A program made the position numbers and the translations under genes. A stretch of 36,735 bases of DNA from Prevotella sp. (GTDB lineage Bacteria > Bacteroidota > Bacteroidia > Bacteroidales > Bacteroidaceae): contig JAFWQE010000099.1 in assembly GCA_017509155.1 (NCBI GenBank), positions 1 to 36,735 of the forward strand, written 5' to 3'. The notes beneath the pieces were generated by a model that saw only the letters and a list, made by a program, of their open reading frames with translations, was not told the DNA's origin and ran no database searches. Below, in pieces: positions 24,697-31,939 of the stretch. The number at the start of each line of letters is the position of its first letter. Positions within the stretch are counted from its first letter, which is position 1.

Positions 24697-25548
24697 TTAA
24701 CATCTGAGTCCCCTCCGTTGTTCTTGTCTCAATCCGAACCGCTCCTTGAACCATTGGCCTATAGGCATGTCGTTTATGTGCAGGAAAAGAAAACGTTTCT
24801 CATCCACTATCACTTGTGCCGTGACATTATCGGCAAGTGCATTGCGCCTGTAATCGTTTGAGTGAATCCACCCACTATAATTGATGCGCTGCCCGTGTAG
24901 CAGTTTGTCGGTCTGTTCTGCGTTGAAACCATACTCCAGACACTCACGTTCCATATTGAGGAAACGCTTGAAACTTGGGAACCATCTGTAAGCCTTGTCT
25001 AAGAGACGCTTCAAGTTGCTCACCTCCTGCTGGTGCTGCTCATGGGTTCGGTTGAGTTCCCTTGCATGGTTGTCCTTCAACTTCTGCATATCAGTGTGGA
25101 ACTGATTAATACGCTCATTTAACTCGTCCACCTCCCTATGCAGTTGGGCATTCTCTTTCTCCAATCGGCTCACCTTATTGCCGCCAAGAAGAGAATTCAC
25201 TCCGTTGAGTACATTGGTGGCAGTCTTCGTGGCAGAGTTCTTCAGTTCCTCAGTCTTAGCCTCTGCCTTGATACGGGCAAGGTCTTTCTTTGCCTGTTCT
25301 GCCTCGGCTATCACCAGTCTTGCCTTTTCCTGTTCTTCCAGCAGTTGCGAAATGTTGGCCTGTAAGTCCTCGCCTTGTGCAATCAGGCTGCGGTAATACT
25401 CATGCGTGGATATGTGCTGCGCCTCTGAGCCTTTGATGCCTCTTTGTAGTCCGTATGCTGCCATCTGCTTAGCCACTAACAAACACGGACTATCGTTGCC
25501 AACAGAGGCCGAGATGTCGCTTTTTTCTATACAAATGTTAAAAAACAT
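24697..25548 (-). CDS. C-terminal fragment of a MobV/Pre-type mobilization protein
   Basis: About 283 residues. AYGLQRGIKGSEAQHISTHEYYRSL near 33-57 matches the region that follows the relaxase domain in MobV/Pre plasmid-mobilization proteins. It is followed by a long coiled coil (about 60-195, with RLEKENAQLHREVDELNERINQ) and a C-terminal domain (ADNVTAQVIVDEKRFLFLHINDMPIGQWF). The N-terminal relaxase domain with its histidine metal site is missing, and no further in-frame coding appears upstream, so the gene is 5'-truncated and cannot nick DNA. ATG at 25548 (or GTG at 25551) is only the first codon of the remaining frame. This marks the island as a decayed mobilizable element. Confidence 0.72.
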   Translation of the reverse strand: MFFNICIEKSDISASVGNDSPCLLVAKQMAAYGLQRGIKGSEAQHISTHEYYRSLIAQGEDLQANISQLLEEQEKARLVIAEAEQAKKDLARIKAEAKTEELKNSATKTATNVLNGVNSLLGGNKVSRLEKENAQLHREVDELNERINQFHTDMQKLKDNHARELNRTHEQHQQEVSNLKRLLDKAYRWFPSFKRFLNMERECLEYGFNAEQTDKLLHGQRINYSGWIHSNDYRRNALADNVTAQVIVDEKRFLFLHINDMPIGQWFKERFGLRQEQRRGLRC

Positions 25549-25576
25549 CACGCACGGAAAAATATTTACAAAATAA

Positions 25577-25608
25577 TTTGGTTTATAATATAAACTTCTC
25601 TATTTTTG
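25577..25608 (+). promoter_or_regulatory. Promoter of the membrane protein / winged-helix operon
   Basis: TTTG (25577-25580), 20 nt, TATTTTTG (25601-25608): an exact Bacteroidota promoter. The predicted leader is about 100 nt. Confidence 0.75.
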
Positions 25609-25714
25609 CAACGTGAACCGGACACAATGGGTAAAATCCGGGCTTTCTGCAGGAGTCTGGACGCGCCCAAAGAGTAGTTAATCAAACGTGGAACATCTTT
25701 AAAAAGAAACAACA

Positions 25715-26407
25715 ATGGAAGAAATGAACAATATGACTGCCGAGCGCAGTCTGGAAATCATCACCGAGCAGATAGAGCAAAGCCGTCGCACGGTATCAAA
25801 GCGCACAGGACAGTCGCTCTTCGTCTCAGGACTCTGCACGATGAGCATGGCCATCGTCGTAGCCGTCGTCAACTTGTTGCTCATCAATGCAGGTTTCACT
25901 CCCTTAGCCCATCTGCTGTGGTTCGTGCTGCCCGTCATCATCTGGCTGGCTCTGCGCAACGTCAATAGGCGAAGCGAGCCTGCCCCGATGACGCTCATCA
26001 GCTCGCTCGTGGGCAAGACTTGGTGGACATTTGCTGTCTTCGTACTCGGATTCTTTCTGACGGCTCTTCTGTGGAACAAAATCCTGATAGCATCAGTTTC
26101 AGACCCATCGGCCTACCTTTCGCATCGTGTAAACATCACGCCCATCATCATCCTGCTGATGGGTATGGCTGTCACCATGACCGGACACATCCTGAAAAGC
26201 AAGTGGCTGGTGTGGTTCGGCATCATTGCGGGCCTACTGGTTTCCGTAGGCGACTATGCAAGCTTCGGCTCAATGCTTCTTGCGCGAATGGGAGCCTCTG
26301 TCATGACCGTCGGCCAAGCGCAGTTCCTGTTCCCCTGCATGTCTGTCTTCCTCTTTGCACTTGTCGGCCTGATGCTCCCAGGCCTGATGCTCAAGAAACA
26401 ACAATAG
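25715..26407 (+). CDS. Multi-pass membrane protein
   Basis: 230 residues: a charged N-terminal segment (about 1-30) and about six membrane helices. No family I can name with certainty. The stop codon is 3 nt before the start of a winged-helix regulator gene, so the two form an operon from the promoter at 25577-25608. Such membrane-protein/winged-helix pairs are common in Bacteroidales; they may sense an envelope or metabolic state, but the signal and targets cannot be inferred here. Confidence 0.8.
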   Translation: MEEMNNMTAERSLEIITEQIEQSRRTVSKRTGQSLFVSGLCTMSMAIVVAVVNLLLINAGFTPLAHLLWFVLPVIIWLALRNVNRRSEPAPMTLISSLVGKTWWTFAVFVLGFFLTALLWNKILIASVSDPSAYLSHRVNITPIIILLMGMAVTMTGHILKSKWLVWFGIIAGLLVSVGDYASFGSMLLARMGASVMTVGQAQFLFPCMSVFLFALVGLMLPGLMLKKQQ

Positions 26408-26410
26408 CCC

Positions 26411-26704
26411 ATGTTCAAGCCATTAGACCCACTGCTACATTCCGAGTTGCGACTGGCAGTCATGTCACTGCTCATCAGCACTGAGGAGGCCGAGTTCCCC
26501 TACATCAAGGAGCAGACGGGAGCCACGGCGGGCAACCTGAGTGTGCAGATAGACAAGCTCTCGGCGGCGGGTTATATAGAGGTAGAAAAGACTTTCAAGG
26601 GCAAGAAGCCCTGCACGCTCTGCCGAATCACGCCCACAGGGCTGAAAGCCTTCGAGGAGTATGTGGAGGCACTGAAGAGCTACCTCGAGGTGAACGCCAA
26701 GTGA
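26411..26704 (+). CDS. Winged-helix transcriptional regulator
   Basis: 97 residues forming a small winged helix: SELRLAVMSLLISTEEAEFPYIKEQTGATAGNLSVQIDKLSAAGYIEVEKTFKGKKPCTLCRITPTGLKAFEEYVEAL. The recognition helix is TAGNLSVQIDKL and the wing is KTFKGKKPCTLCRIT. It belongs to the HTH_34/MarR-like group of stand-alone dimeric regulators. Cytosolic; coupled to the membrane protein gene upstream and probably autoregulating that operon (inference). Two cysteines in the wing are an odd detail. Confidence 0.88.
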   Translation: MFKPLDPLLHSELRLAVMSLLISTEEAEFPYIKEQTGATAGNLSVQIDKLSAAGYIEVEKTFKGKKPCTLCRITPTGLKAFEEYVEALKSYLEVNAK

Positions 26705-26750
26705 GAACTGCGTAAAGAGCCGAGAAAGAAACGGAACAAAACCGCCAGCA

Positions 26751-26807
26751 GGAGCGCGGGTGTCCTGTCCGCACGATAGTCACAGCGGGCAAGGACGCGC
26801 GCGCTCC
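26751..26807. repeat. GC-rich long hairpin, REP-like
   Basis: GGAGCGCG (26751-26758) pairs with CGCGCTCC (26800-26807), and inside GTCCT/AGGAC and CCGC/GCGG also pair around an ACGATAGTCACA loop. It follows the winged-helix gene and might end its transcript. I recall similar GTCCTGTCCGC...GCGGGCAAGGAC hairpins in other Bacteroidales, so it is probably a dispersed palindrome. Confidence 0.6.
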
Positions 26808-26860
26808 CTATTTTAAACGCCACTTTTATGCAACTAAAATGACGGATAAACGAAACAAAG

Positions 26861-26992
26861 ACGGCAGTTTTATGAAACAAAATCAATGGAATCGTTGAAC
26901 GAAACCATTGAGATTGTTGAACGAAATCAATGGAATCGTTGAACGAAACCAATGGAGTTGTTTCTTGAAAGCGGCAGTTCTGGCTTAAGAAA
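26861..26992. repeat. Array of six 22-bp repeats
   Basis: Units start at 26861, 26883, 26905, 26927, 26949 and 26971 with an exact 22-bp period. The inner four alternate two types, TCAATGGAATCGTTGAACGA and CCATTGAGATTGTTGAACGA, each closed by AA; the outer two share CGGCAGTT. TCAATGG of one unit can pair with CCATTGA of the next. Weaker relatives extend left to about 26819. The period is not a multiple of three and no frame is open throughout, so it is not coding. Confidence 0.8.
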
Positions 26993-27052
26993 CCGCCGCA
27001 GAAGCAGAGCAGTTTTGTCATATTGCGCCTGAAGGGGGCGCAACGGGCGGCT

Positions 27053-27071
27053 GGTCGGATGGCATCCGACC
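27053..27071. repeat. REP-like palindrome
   Basis: GGTCGGATGGCATCCGACC, one mismatch from a perfect palindrome and related to the one at 92-110. The surrounding 26993-27280 spacer shows no supported gene. Confidence 0.5.
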
Positions 27072-27280
27072 GAAATGAAAAGAAGCGAGGCGGGACGGGG
27101 AGATGGGGGGAGAGCATGGATGGACGGAGCATTCGGAGAAGGAGGGAGGACGGCGCTGGCCGTGGTTGTGAGGTGCAAAATGACGACCGGAATGATGATT
27201 AGCAGCAGCATTTCTGGCCAAATTCTTCGACGGGCTAAGCAGAATCGAAGAGCACTTCAGTTCTTAAAGGCTGTTAAAAT

Positions 27281-27306
27281 TATCGTATTTCGATAAAGTT
27301 TTATCG
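27281..27306. promoter_or_regulatory. Operator-like inverted repeats CGATAAA-GT-TTTATCG
   Basis: A perfect 7-bp inverted repeat (27291-27297 and 27300-27306) overlaps a second one, TATCG-N5-CGATA (27281-27295). A further CGATAAA half-site is at 27378-27384, between the promoter and the first ORF. The sites flank the promoter of the DUF2975/Xre operon, so autoregulation by the Xre protein is a reasonable inference. Confidence 0.5.
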
Positions 27307-27312
27307 TTTTTA

Positions 27313-27344
27313 TTTGTTTGGTATTGAAATTCTATTTACCTTTG
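27313..27344 (+). promoter_or_regulatory. Promoter of the DUF2975/Xre operon
   Basis: TTTG (27313-27316), 20 nt, TACCTTTG (27337-27344): near-exact Bacteroidota promoter, with operator-like repeats 7 nt upstream. Confidence 0.75.
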
Positions 27345-27389
27345 CATATCGAAATTCAATAAATAACAGCAGTAAAACGATAAAAGAAT

Positions 27390-27563
27390 ATGGAAACAAG
27401 ACATTCCGGCAGCGATTTGGGAGAGACTCCCGTATCGACGATTCAACTGCGGCTGGCGGCAGGTGCGACAGGCGGAAACGTCAGTCAGTCCTGGCACAAG
27501 ACCAACTACGGAATCTCCTTCTTTGGAATAAATGCAAGACATATATCTAACAACCAAAAATAA
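27390..27563 (+). CDS. Candidate 57-residue small protein
   Basis: An ATG at 27390 opens a frame METRHSGSDLGETPVST..., ending TAA at 27563, only 6 nt before the DUF2975 start. It starts about 40 nt after the predicted transcription start and has GC-rich third positions in its first two thirds, unlike the surrounding AT-rich leader. It has no signal peptide, helix or known motif. It may be a true first gene of the operon, a regulatory leader ORF, or chance. Confidence 0.4.
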   Translation: METRHSGSDLGETPVSTIQLRLAAGATGGNVSQSWHKTNYGISFFGINARHISNNQK

Positions 27564-27569
27564 ACAAAA

Positions 27570-28034
27570 ATGAAAAAGAAACTGAATTTCTTCTGTGTGC
27601 TGATGCTGATTGTGATGGCATCGCAAGTAATTATGACATTTGTGACCGGAGCGGACGCCTTTGCCGAAGGATGGGAAAGGGGCCGGAATGCAGAGCCAGT
27701 GAGTACCTGGAGTGCGCTAGCTGGGTTGTTCATGGAGATGCTGGTGGTGATTGCCGCTATTTCCTCGTTCTGGTGCTTCGTCCGCTTCATCCTCAACGTC
27801 AATCGCGACAAGGTGTTTGTCTGGGACAACGTCATCTTGCTCAGAATTACAGGCCTTGGCCTACTCATTGCCGGGCTCTTTGCCGCTGTCGACGAATTCT
27901 TGCATGGCAGTGGCTTCACGCAGGTTTACGAAGACTACATTGACGTGCTGCTATTCTGTGTATTCAATATGATTGTGGCCGAGGTGTTTGCCATCGGGCT
28001 GAAACTGAAGCTGGAACAGGACCTAACCATCTGA
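27570..28034 (+). CDS. DUF2975 family membrane protein
   Basis: 154 residues with four membrane helices: near 5-25, 50-75, 88-110 and 125-150 (including LLRITGLGLLIAGLFAAVDEFL). This is the DUF2975 layout. The family is typically encoded with a small YozG-like Xre regulator, exactly as here (7 nt gap). Inner-membrane location is clear; its activity is unknown. The pair is probably a self-regulated unit controlled by the CGATAAA palindromes upstream. Confidence 0.85.
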   Translation: MKKKLNFFCVLMLIVMASQVIMTFVTGADAFAEGWERGRNAEPVSTWSALAGLFMEMLVVIAAISSFWCFVRFILNVNRDKVFVWDNVILLRITGLGLLIAGLFAAVDEFLHGSGFTQVYEDYIDVLLFCVFNMIVAEVFAIGLKLKLEQDLTI

Positions 28035-28041
28035 ATGCCTC

Positions 28042-28251
28042 ATGGGAAGAATCGTAGTAAACCTGGATGTTGAGATGGCCAAGCGCAAGATGTCGCTCAG
28101 CGAGCTGGCAGAGAAAGTGGGACTGACGCTGGCCAATCTCTCCATCCTGAAGACGGGCAAGGCCAAGGCTGTGCGCTTCACCACGCTTGAGGCCATCTGC
28201 CGTGTGCTGGGCTGCCAGCCCGGCGATATCCTTGAATACAGAGATGAATAG
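28042..28251 (+). CDS. YozG-like Xre/Cro-type HTH regulator
   Basis: 69 residues, almost entirely a helix-turn-helix: VNLDVEMAKRKMSLSELAEKVGLTLANLSILKTGKAKAVRFTTLEAICRVLGCQPGDILEY. Helix 2-turn-helix 3 is SLSELAEKVGLTLANLSILKTG. It matches the YozG/HTH_26 type usually found next to DUF2975 membrane proteins. DNA-binding cytosolic repressor; the likely operator is at 27281-27306. Translation is probably coupled to the upstream gene. Confidence 0.93.
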   Translation: MGRIVVNLDVEMAKRKMSLSELAEKVGLTLANLSILKTGKAKAVRFTTLEAICRVLGCQPGDILEYRDE

Positions 28252-28270
28252 ACAATAAACTGAAAAGTGA

Positions 28271-28400
28271 GAACTGAAGCGCTCTGCGAGCAGAGCGACA
28301 AAAGGTCGAGCGGAAGACGTTAGTTTATCAGCTCTACGATGGAGTCAAACGCCAAAAGTATCGTCTGAACTCCCGAACTCCCGAACTCCTGAACTCCCAA
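28271..28400 (+). repeat. Gene-less copy of the S23 cassette borders
   Basis: Order: double-hairpin module (28282-28312), AGACGTTAG (28315-28323), 35 bp, TATCGTCTG (28359-28367), then AACTCCC/AACTCCT heptamers to 28400. The 16-kb cassette has the same borders with a 390-bp S23 gene between them. Here a mini-ORF of nine codons (ATG 28339 to TGA 28368) occupies the space. It sits in the leader of the TraB/GumN gene. Confidence 0.6.
28282..28312 (+). repeat. Double-hairpin module, copy 5
   Basis: CTCTGC-GA-GCAGAG then CGAC-AAAAG-GTCG followed by AGCGG. Both stems are kept although the loop lengths differ from other copies. Confidence 0.65.
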
Positions 28401-28421
28401 ACATTAAGACAACCCATCATT

Positions 28422-29366
28422 ATGAACAAAAAGAGCATCATCACCCTTTTCCTTGCCTTGGCCGCTGTCGGCGCCCATGCGCAGTTTCTATTCCGCATCA
28501 GCGGCAACAAACTGAAGGAGCCCTCCTACATCCTCGGCTCCATTCACACCTTGCCTGGCCTCATTCTCGACAGCATCCCAGAGTACCTTGAGGCAGAGGC
28601 GCAGTGCAAACAGCTGTTTGCCGAGTACGACATCACCGACCAGCAAAAGATAAAAGACGCCTCGGCGGCTGGTCTGCAAGCCATTACCCTACCCGATGGC
28701 AAAACGATTTTCGACATCATGAGCAAGGACCAAATAGAGATTCTGGACACGAGATTCCGTGAAACGTTTCAGGTGAACCTGACCGACTCGGCGATGAAGA
28801 CCGCCTGGAACTACAACCCCACGGTGATTCTTTCCACCTTTAACCTTTTCATTACCATGCAAGAGTTACAGAAACACCCGGAATCGGCTACGAGCGGCAT
28901 ACCCATCGACATGGTTTGCCTCAACAGGGCAAAGCAACGAGGCCTGACGATTGGACAGCTGGACGAGATACAGAGTGAGGACAGTCTGACGAAGATGCGC
29001 GATACAATGAACGAGAATATCAGCGTTCAGATTGATTCGCTCATGGCGTATCTCAACGATTTCGACCAGCGCAAGCAGAAGATCATCGACGAGATAGGCG
29101 CTGCGTCACAGTTAACAAGACTGTGGAAAGCCGGCGACTACCAGGGCTTTGCCAACTCGCCAAACTGGAACGCGGACATAGAAAAACAGCCTGCCGTATT
29201 CAGACTCCGCAGCGAGAGATGGCTGCCAAAGATACAGGCAGCCATGAGCGAGAATCCAACGATGTTCGTCTTTGGCGCAGGCCATCTCATCGGCTCCCAT
29301 GGCATCCTCCAACGACTCCGCGACGCCGGATATAATGTGGAGCAAATAAAGAAAACTGAGAACTGA
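28422..29366 (+). CDS. TraB/GumN family protein, secreted
   Basis: 314 residues with a signal peptide (MNKKSIITLFLALAAVGAHAQ). TraB/GumN signatures are the two conserved stretches LGSIHTLPG (about 39-47) and FVFGAGHLIGSHGILQRLRDAGYNV near the C-terminus. Some relatives (Tiki/TraB clan) are metalloproteases using the GX2H motifs, so GSIH and GAGH may be the active site; enzymatic activity of bacterial members is not established to my knowledge. Likely periplasmic. The last codons (KKTEN stop) are formed by the AACTGAG heptamer repeat that continues past the stop. The 5' leader carries a gene-less repeat cassette. Confidence 0.9.
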   Translation: MNKKSIITLFLALAAVGAHAQFLFRISGNKLKEPSYILGSIHTLPGLILDSIPEYLEAEAQCKQLFAEYDITDQQKIKDASAAGLQAITLPDGKTIFDIMSKDQIEILDTRFRETFQVNLTDSAMKTAWNYNPTVILSTFNLFITMQELQKHPESATSGIPIDMVCLNRAKQRGLTIGQLDEIQSEDSLTKMRDTMNENISVQIDSLMAYLNDFDQRKQKIIDEIGAASQLTRLWKAGDYQGFANSPNWNADIEKQPAVFRLRSERWLPKIQAAMSENPTMFVFGAGHLIGSHGILQRLRDAGYNVEQIKKTEN

Positions 29367-29502
29367 GAGGTGAAAACTGAGAACTGAAAACTGAGAGGTA
29401 TGATTACTGCGGGCCAAAGACTACGCAGAAAAACTAATCATACCTCTCAGTTCTCAGTTCTCAGTTTCCAGCTCTCAGTTTTCAGTTCTCAGTTCTCAGT
29501 TA
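29349..29502. repeat. Inverted AACTGAG heptamer arrays forming a long hairpin
   Basis: The left arm repeats AACTGAG/GAAAACTGAG, the right arm CTCAGTT/CTCAGTTTTCAGTT. The inner 18 bp (29389-29406 against 29435-29452) are perfectly complementary, and CTGCG/CGCAG pairs in the loop. The whole fills the gap between the convergent TraB/GumN and M3 peptidase genes and could stop transcription from both sides. Confidence 0.75.
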
Positions 29503-29505
29503 TCT

Positions 29506-31635
29506 TTAACGTCCAAGGCCGCGGGCTTTCAACAGGCCGGAGGCATCGGGCTGGGCCATTCCCGTGAAGTCGGTGAACATCTGCATAAGGTCGCCGGTAT
29601 TGCCACGGCTCAGCACCTTCTGGCAGAAGTCGCTGCCGGTAGCGGGGTCAAGAGCACCGCGCTTGGCAAAGACATCGGCGATGTTCACGGCAAGCACCTC
29701 GGTCCACAGATAGCTGTAATAGCCGGCAGCATAGCCGCCGCCCCAGACGTGGTTGAAATAGCTGGTGCGATAGCGGGGAGGTATCTGGTTGTTGAGCAGG
29801 CCTACCTGCTGAAGTGCCTCGGTCTCAAAGGCTTCAGCCTGTTCCGCAGAAGGAATCTTGTTGGAAGGCAGCATGTGCCAGGCCATATCCAGACAGGTGG
29901 CCGCGAGGTTTTCGCCCAGCGCGTATGCGGTCTGGAAGTTGATGCTCTTCAGCATGCGCTCCTTCAGTTCGGCGGGCATGGGTTGCCCCGTCTCACAGTG
30001 ACGGGCGTAGTGGTCGAAGACCTCTGGAATGGAGGCAAACGACTCGTTGAACTGTGAGGGCATCTCAACGAAGTCGCGAGCAACGGAAGTGCCGCTCAAA
30101 CGGTGATAGTTACAGTCAGAAAGTATGCCATGGAGGGCGTGGCCGAACTCATGGAACAGCGTGGTCACCTCGTCCCACGTGAGCAGCGAGGGTTTGCCTT
30201 CGGGTGCTTTCGCGTTGTTGCACACGTTGAAGATGATGGGCAGCTGTCCGTAATGCCGGCTCTGCTTGGCAAAGCCGTCCATCCATGCACCGCCGCGCTT
30301 TGACGGACGACGGTAGTAGTCGCAATAGAAGAGCGCCTTCTGCTTGCCGTCCTTGTCGAAGACTTCGAAGACCTTCATGTCGGGATGATAGGTCGGGATG
30401 TCGGTGCGCTGCTTGAACGTGAGGCCGTAGGCGCGGTTGGCAGCGTAGAACACGCCATTGATGAGGACGCTGTCGACAGTGAAATAGGCCTTGACCTCGT
30501 CGTCGCTGATGTTGAGCATCTTGTTCTTCATCTTTGCCGAAAAGTAGAAACGGTCGTATGGCTCCAGCTTGAAGTCGGGACCTTCCGTCTGGCGGGCGAA
30601 GTCCTCTATGGCCTTGGTCTCTGCATCGGCCTCGGGCTTGTATTGGGCAATGAGACTCTTCAGGAAGGCATAGACATTCTCCGGCGTCTTGGCCATGGTC
30701 TTCTCCAACGAGTAGGCGGCATAGTTGGGGTAGCCCATCAGTTCGGCCTGCTCGGCTCGAAGCTTGGCAATCTCGCTGACAATGGAGTAGGTGTTGAACT
30801 TGCCTGTGCCGTCAGTACGATGGATGGAGGCTTCATAGACCTGACGTCGCAGGTCGCGGTTGTCGAGACTGGCCAGCAGCGGCTGCTGGGTGGTATTGAC
30901 AATGACGATGGCGTATGGAGCCTTGCTGCCGCGACTTTCGGCATCTTTCCTGCACTGCTCAATGTCGGCATCGTTCAGTCCGGCGAGTTTTTCCTTGCTG
31001 TCGACCCACACCACAGCGTTGTTGGTGGCTTCGAGCAGCAGGTCGCCCCATTGTTGCTGCAAATCGGTGATGCGCAGGTTGATGGCCTTCATGCGCTCCT
31101 TCTTATCGTCGGGCAACAGCGCGCCCTTGCGCACAAACTCCTTGTAGGTCTCCTCCAGCAGTTTCCGCTCCTCGCCTTGAAGCTTGTCGTGCTCACGGTC
31201 GTAGACCTGACGAATGCGCTCAAAGAGCGGCACGTTGAACGAGATCTCGTTTTCCAGCTCCGTGAGCTTGGGCATCACCTTTTTCTCTATCTCAGCGAGC
31301 TCAGGTGTCTTGTCGGCCTCGGTCAGGGCAAAGAAGACACGGCTCACACGGTCCACCATGCGCCCACTCTCCTCGTAAGCCAGGATGGTGTTCTCAAAGG
31401 TGGCTGAGTCGGGATTGTTGACTATCGCGGCGATACTATCGCGCTGCTGCTGGATGGCAGCCTCGAAAGCCGGCAGATAGTCGGTGGTTTTAATCTTACT
31501 GAAGTCAGGCGCTCCATAGGGCAGCTGACTCTCCTCTAACAAAGGATTGTTGCGTTGTACCTGCTGGCAACTACTTACTGCAGAGGTCATTGCTGCAGAA
31601 ATCGCAATAGCCATAATGGTGTTTTTGGGATTCAT
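29506..31635 (-). CDS. dcp: M3 family metallopeptidase (peptidyl-dipeptidase Dcp-like), lipoprotein
   Basis: 709 residues. The start at 31635 gives a lipoprotein signal (MNPKNTIMAIAISAAMTSAVSSC, lipobox Cys23), so the enzyme is probably anchored in the periplasm. The zinc motif HEFGHALHG lies near residue 493, followed by the second-ligand region (FNESFASIPEVFDHYA). The N-terminal LPYGAPDFSKIKTTDYLPAFEAAI and LPSNKIPSAEQAEAFETEAL are typical of Dcp/oligopeptidase A enzymes, which remove dipeptides from peptide C-termini. Length is normal. A 45-residue ORF lies 63 nt upstream in the same direction. Confidence 0.92.
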   Translation of the reverse strand: MNPKNTIMAIAISAAMTSAVSSCQQVQRNNPLLEESQLPYGAPDFSKIKTTDYLPAFEAAIQQQRDSIAAIVNNPDSATFENTILAYEESGRMVDRVSRVFFALTEADKTPELAEIEKKVMPKLTELENEISFNVPLFERIRQVYDREHDKLQGEERKLLEETYKEFVRKGALLPDDKKERMKAINLRITDLQQQWGDLLLEATNNAVVWVDSKEKLAGLNDADIEQCRKDAESRGSKAPYAIVIVNTTQQPLLASLDNRDLRRQVYEASIHRTDGTGKFNTYSIVSEIAKLRAEQAELMGYPNYAAYSLEKTMAKTPENVYAFLKSLIAQYKPEADAETKAIEDFARQTEGPDFKLEPYDRFYFSAKMKNKMLNISDDEVKAYFTVDSVLINGVFYAANRAYGLTFKQRTDIPTYHPDMKVFEVFDKDGKQKALFYCDYYRRPSKRGGAWMDGFAKQSRHYGQLPIIFNVCNNAKAPEGKPSLLTWDEVTTLFHEFGHALHGILSDCNYHRLSGTSVARDFVEMPSQFNESFASIPEVFDHYARHCETGQPMPAELKERMLKSINFQTAYALGENLAATCLDMAWHMLPSNKIPSAEQAEAFETEALQQVGLLNNQIPPRYRTSYFNHVWGGGYAAGYYSYLWTEVLAVNIADVFAKRGALDPATGSDFCQKVLSRGNTGDLMQMFTDFTGMAQPDASGLLKARGLGR

Positions 31636-31698
31636 GAGTTTGACAGTTATTTGATGATTATTGTGTTTCCATTCGCCATGATGAAAAAGCACAAAGGA

Positions 31699-31836
31699 CT
31701 ATCCGACATCATCAGCCGAATAGTCCTTTGTCTCCAGTTCATATTGCAGCGCCTCCAGTTGACGAAGCGACATGCGTTCCACACGATGCTCAATCTCACG
31801 GATTAGCTTCTCGCGGCGGTATTCGTTGTCATTCAT
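31699..31836 (-). CDS. Small 45-residue protein upstream of the M3 peptidase
   Basis: MNDNEYRREKLIREIEHRVERM...LRQLEALQYELETKDYSADDVG: strongly helical and charged, no signal peptide. A TATCTTTG box on the minus strand lies 26 nt before its ATG (31836), and its stop is 63 nt before the peptidase start, so it is probably the first gene of that transcript. I believe similar short proteins occur in other Prevotella genomes, from memory only. Function unknown; it may be a helical adaptor. Confidence 0.6.
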   Translation of the reverse strand: MNDNEYRREKLIREIEHRVERMSLRQLEALQYELETKDYSADDVG

Positions 31837-31861
31837 ATCTTATATTTGATGCTTTCGGCAG

Positions 31862-31869
31862 CAAAGATA
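31862..31869 (-). promoter_or_regulatory. -7 box of the small protein / M3 peptidase operon
   Basis: Minus-strand TATCTTTG about 26 nt before the ATG at 31836; the -33 region (TTTG at 31893-31896) is at a longer than usual spacing of 23 nt. Confidence 0.5.
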
Positions 31870-31939
31870 CAAAATATAAATGAAAGTACGCTCAAAAAGA
31901 CCATCAATTTTGTTACTCCGAGCTTTAAATGGGGATGCT

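Noticed and set aside
26861..26992. CRISPR-like or coding repeat
   Set aside because: The 22-bp units are contiguous with no spacers, and the period breaks every reading frame.
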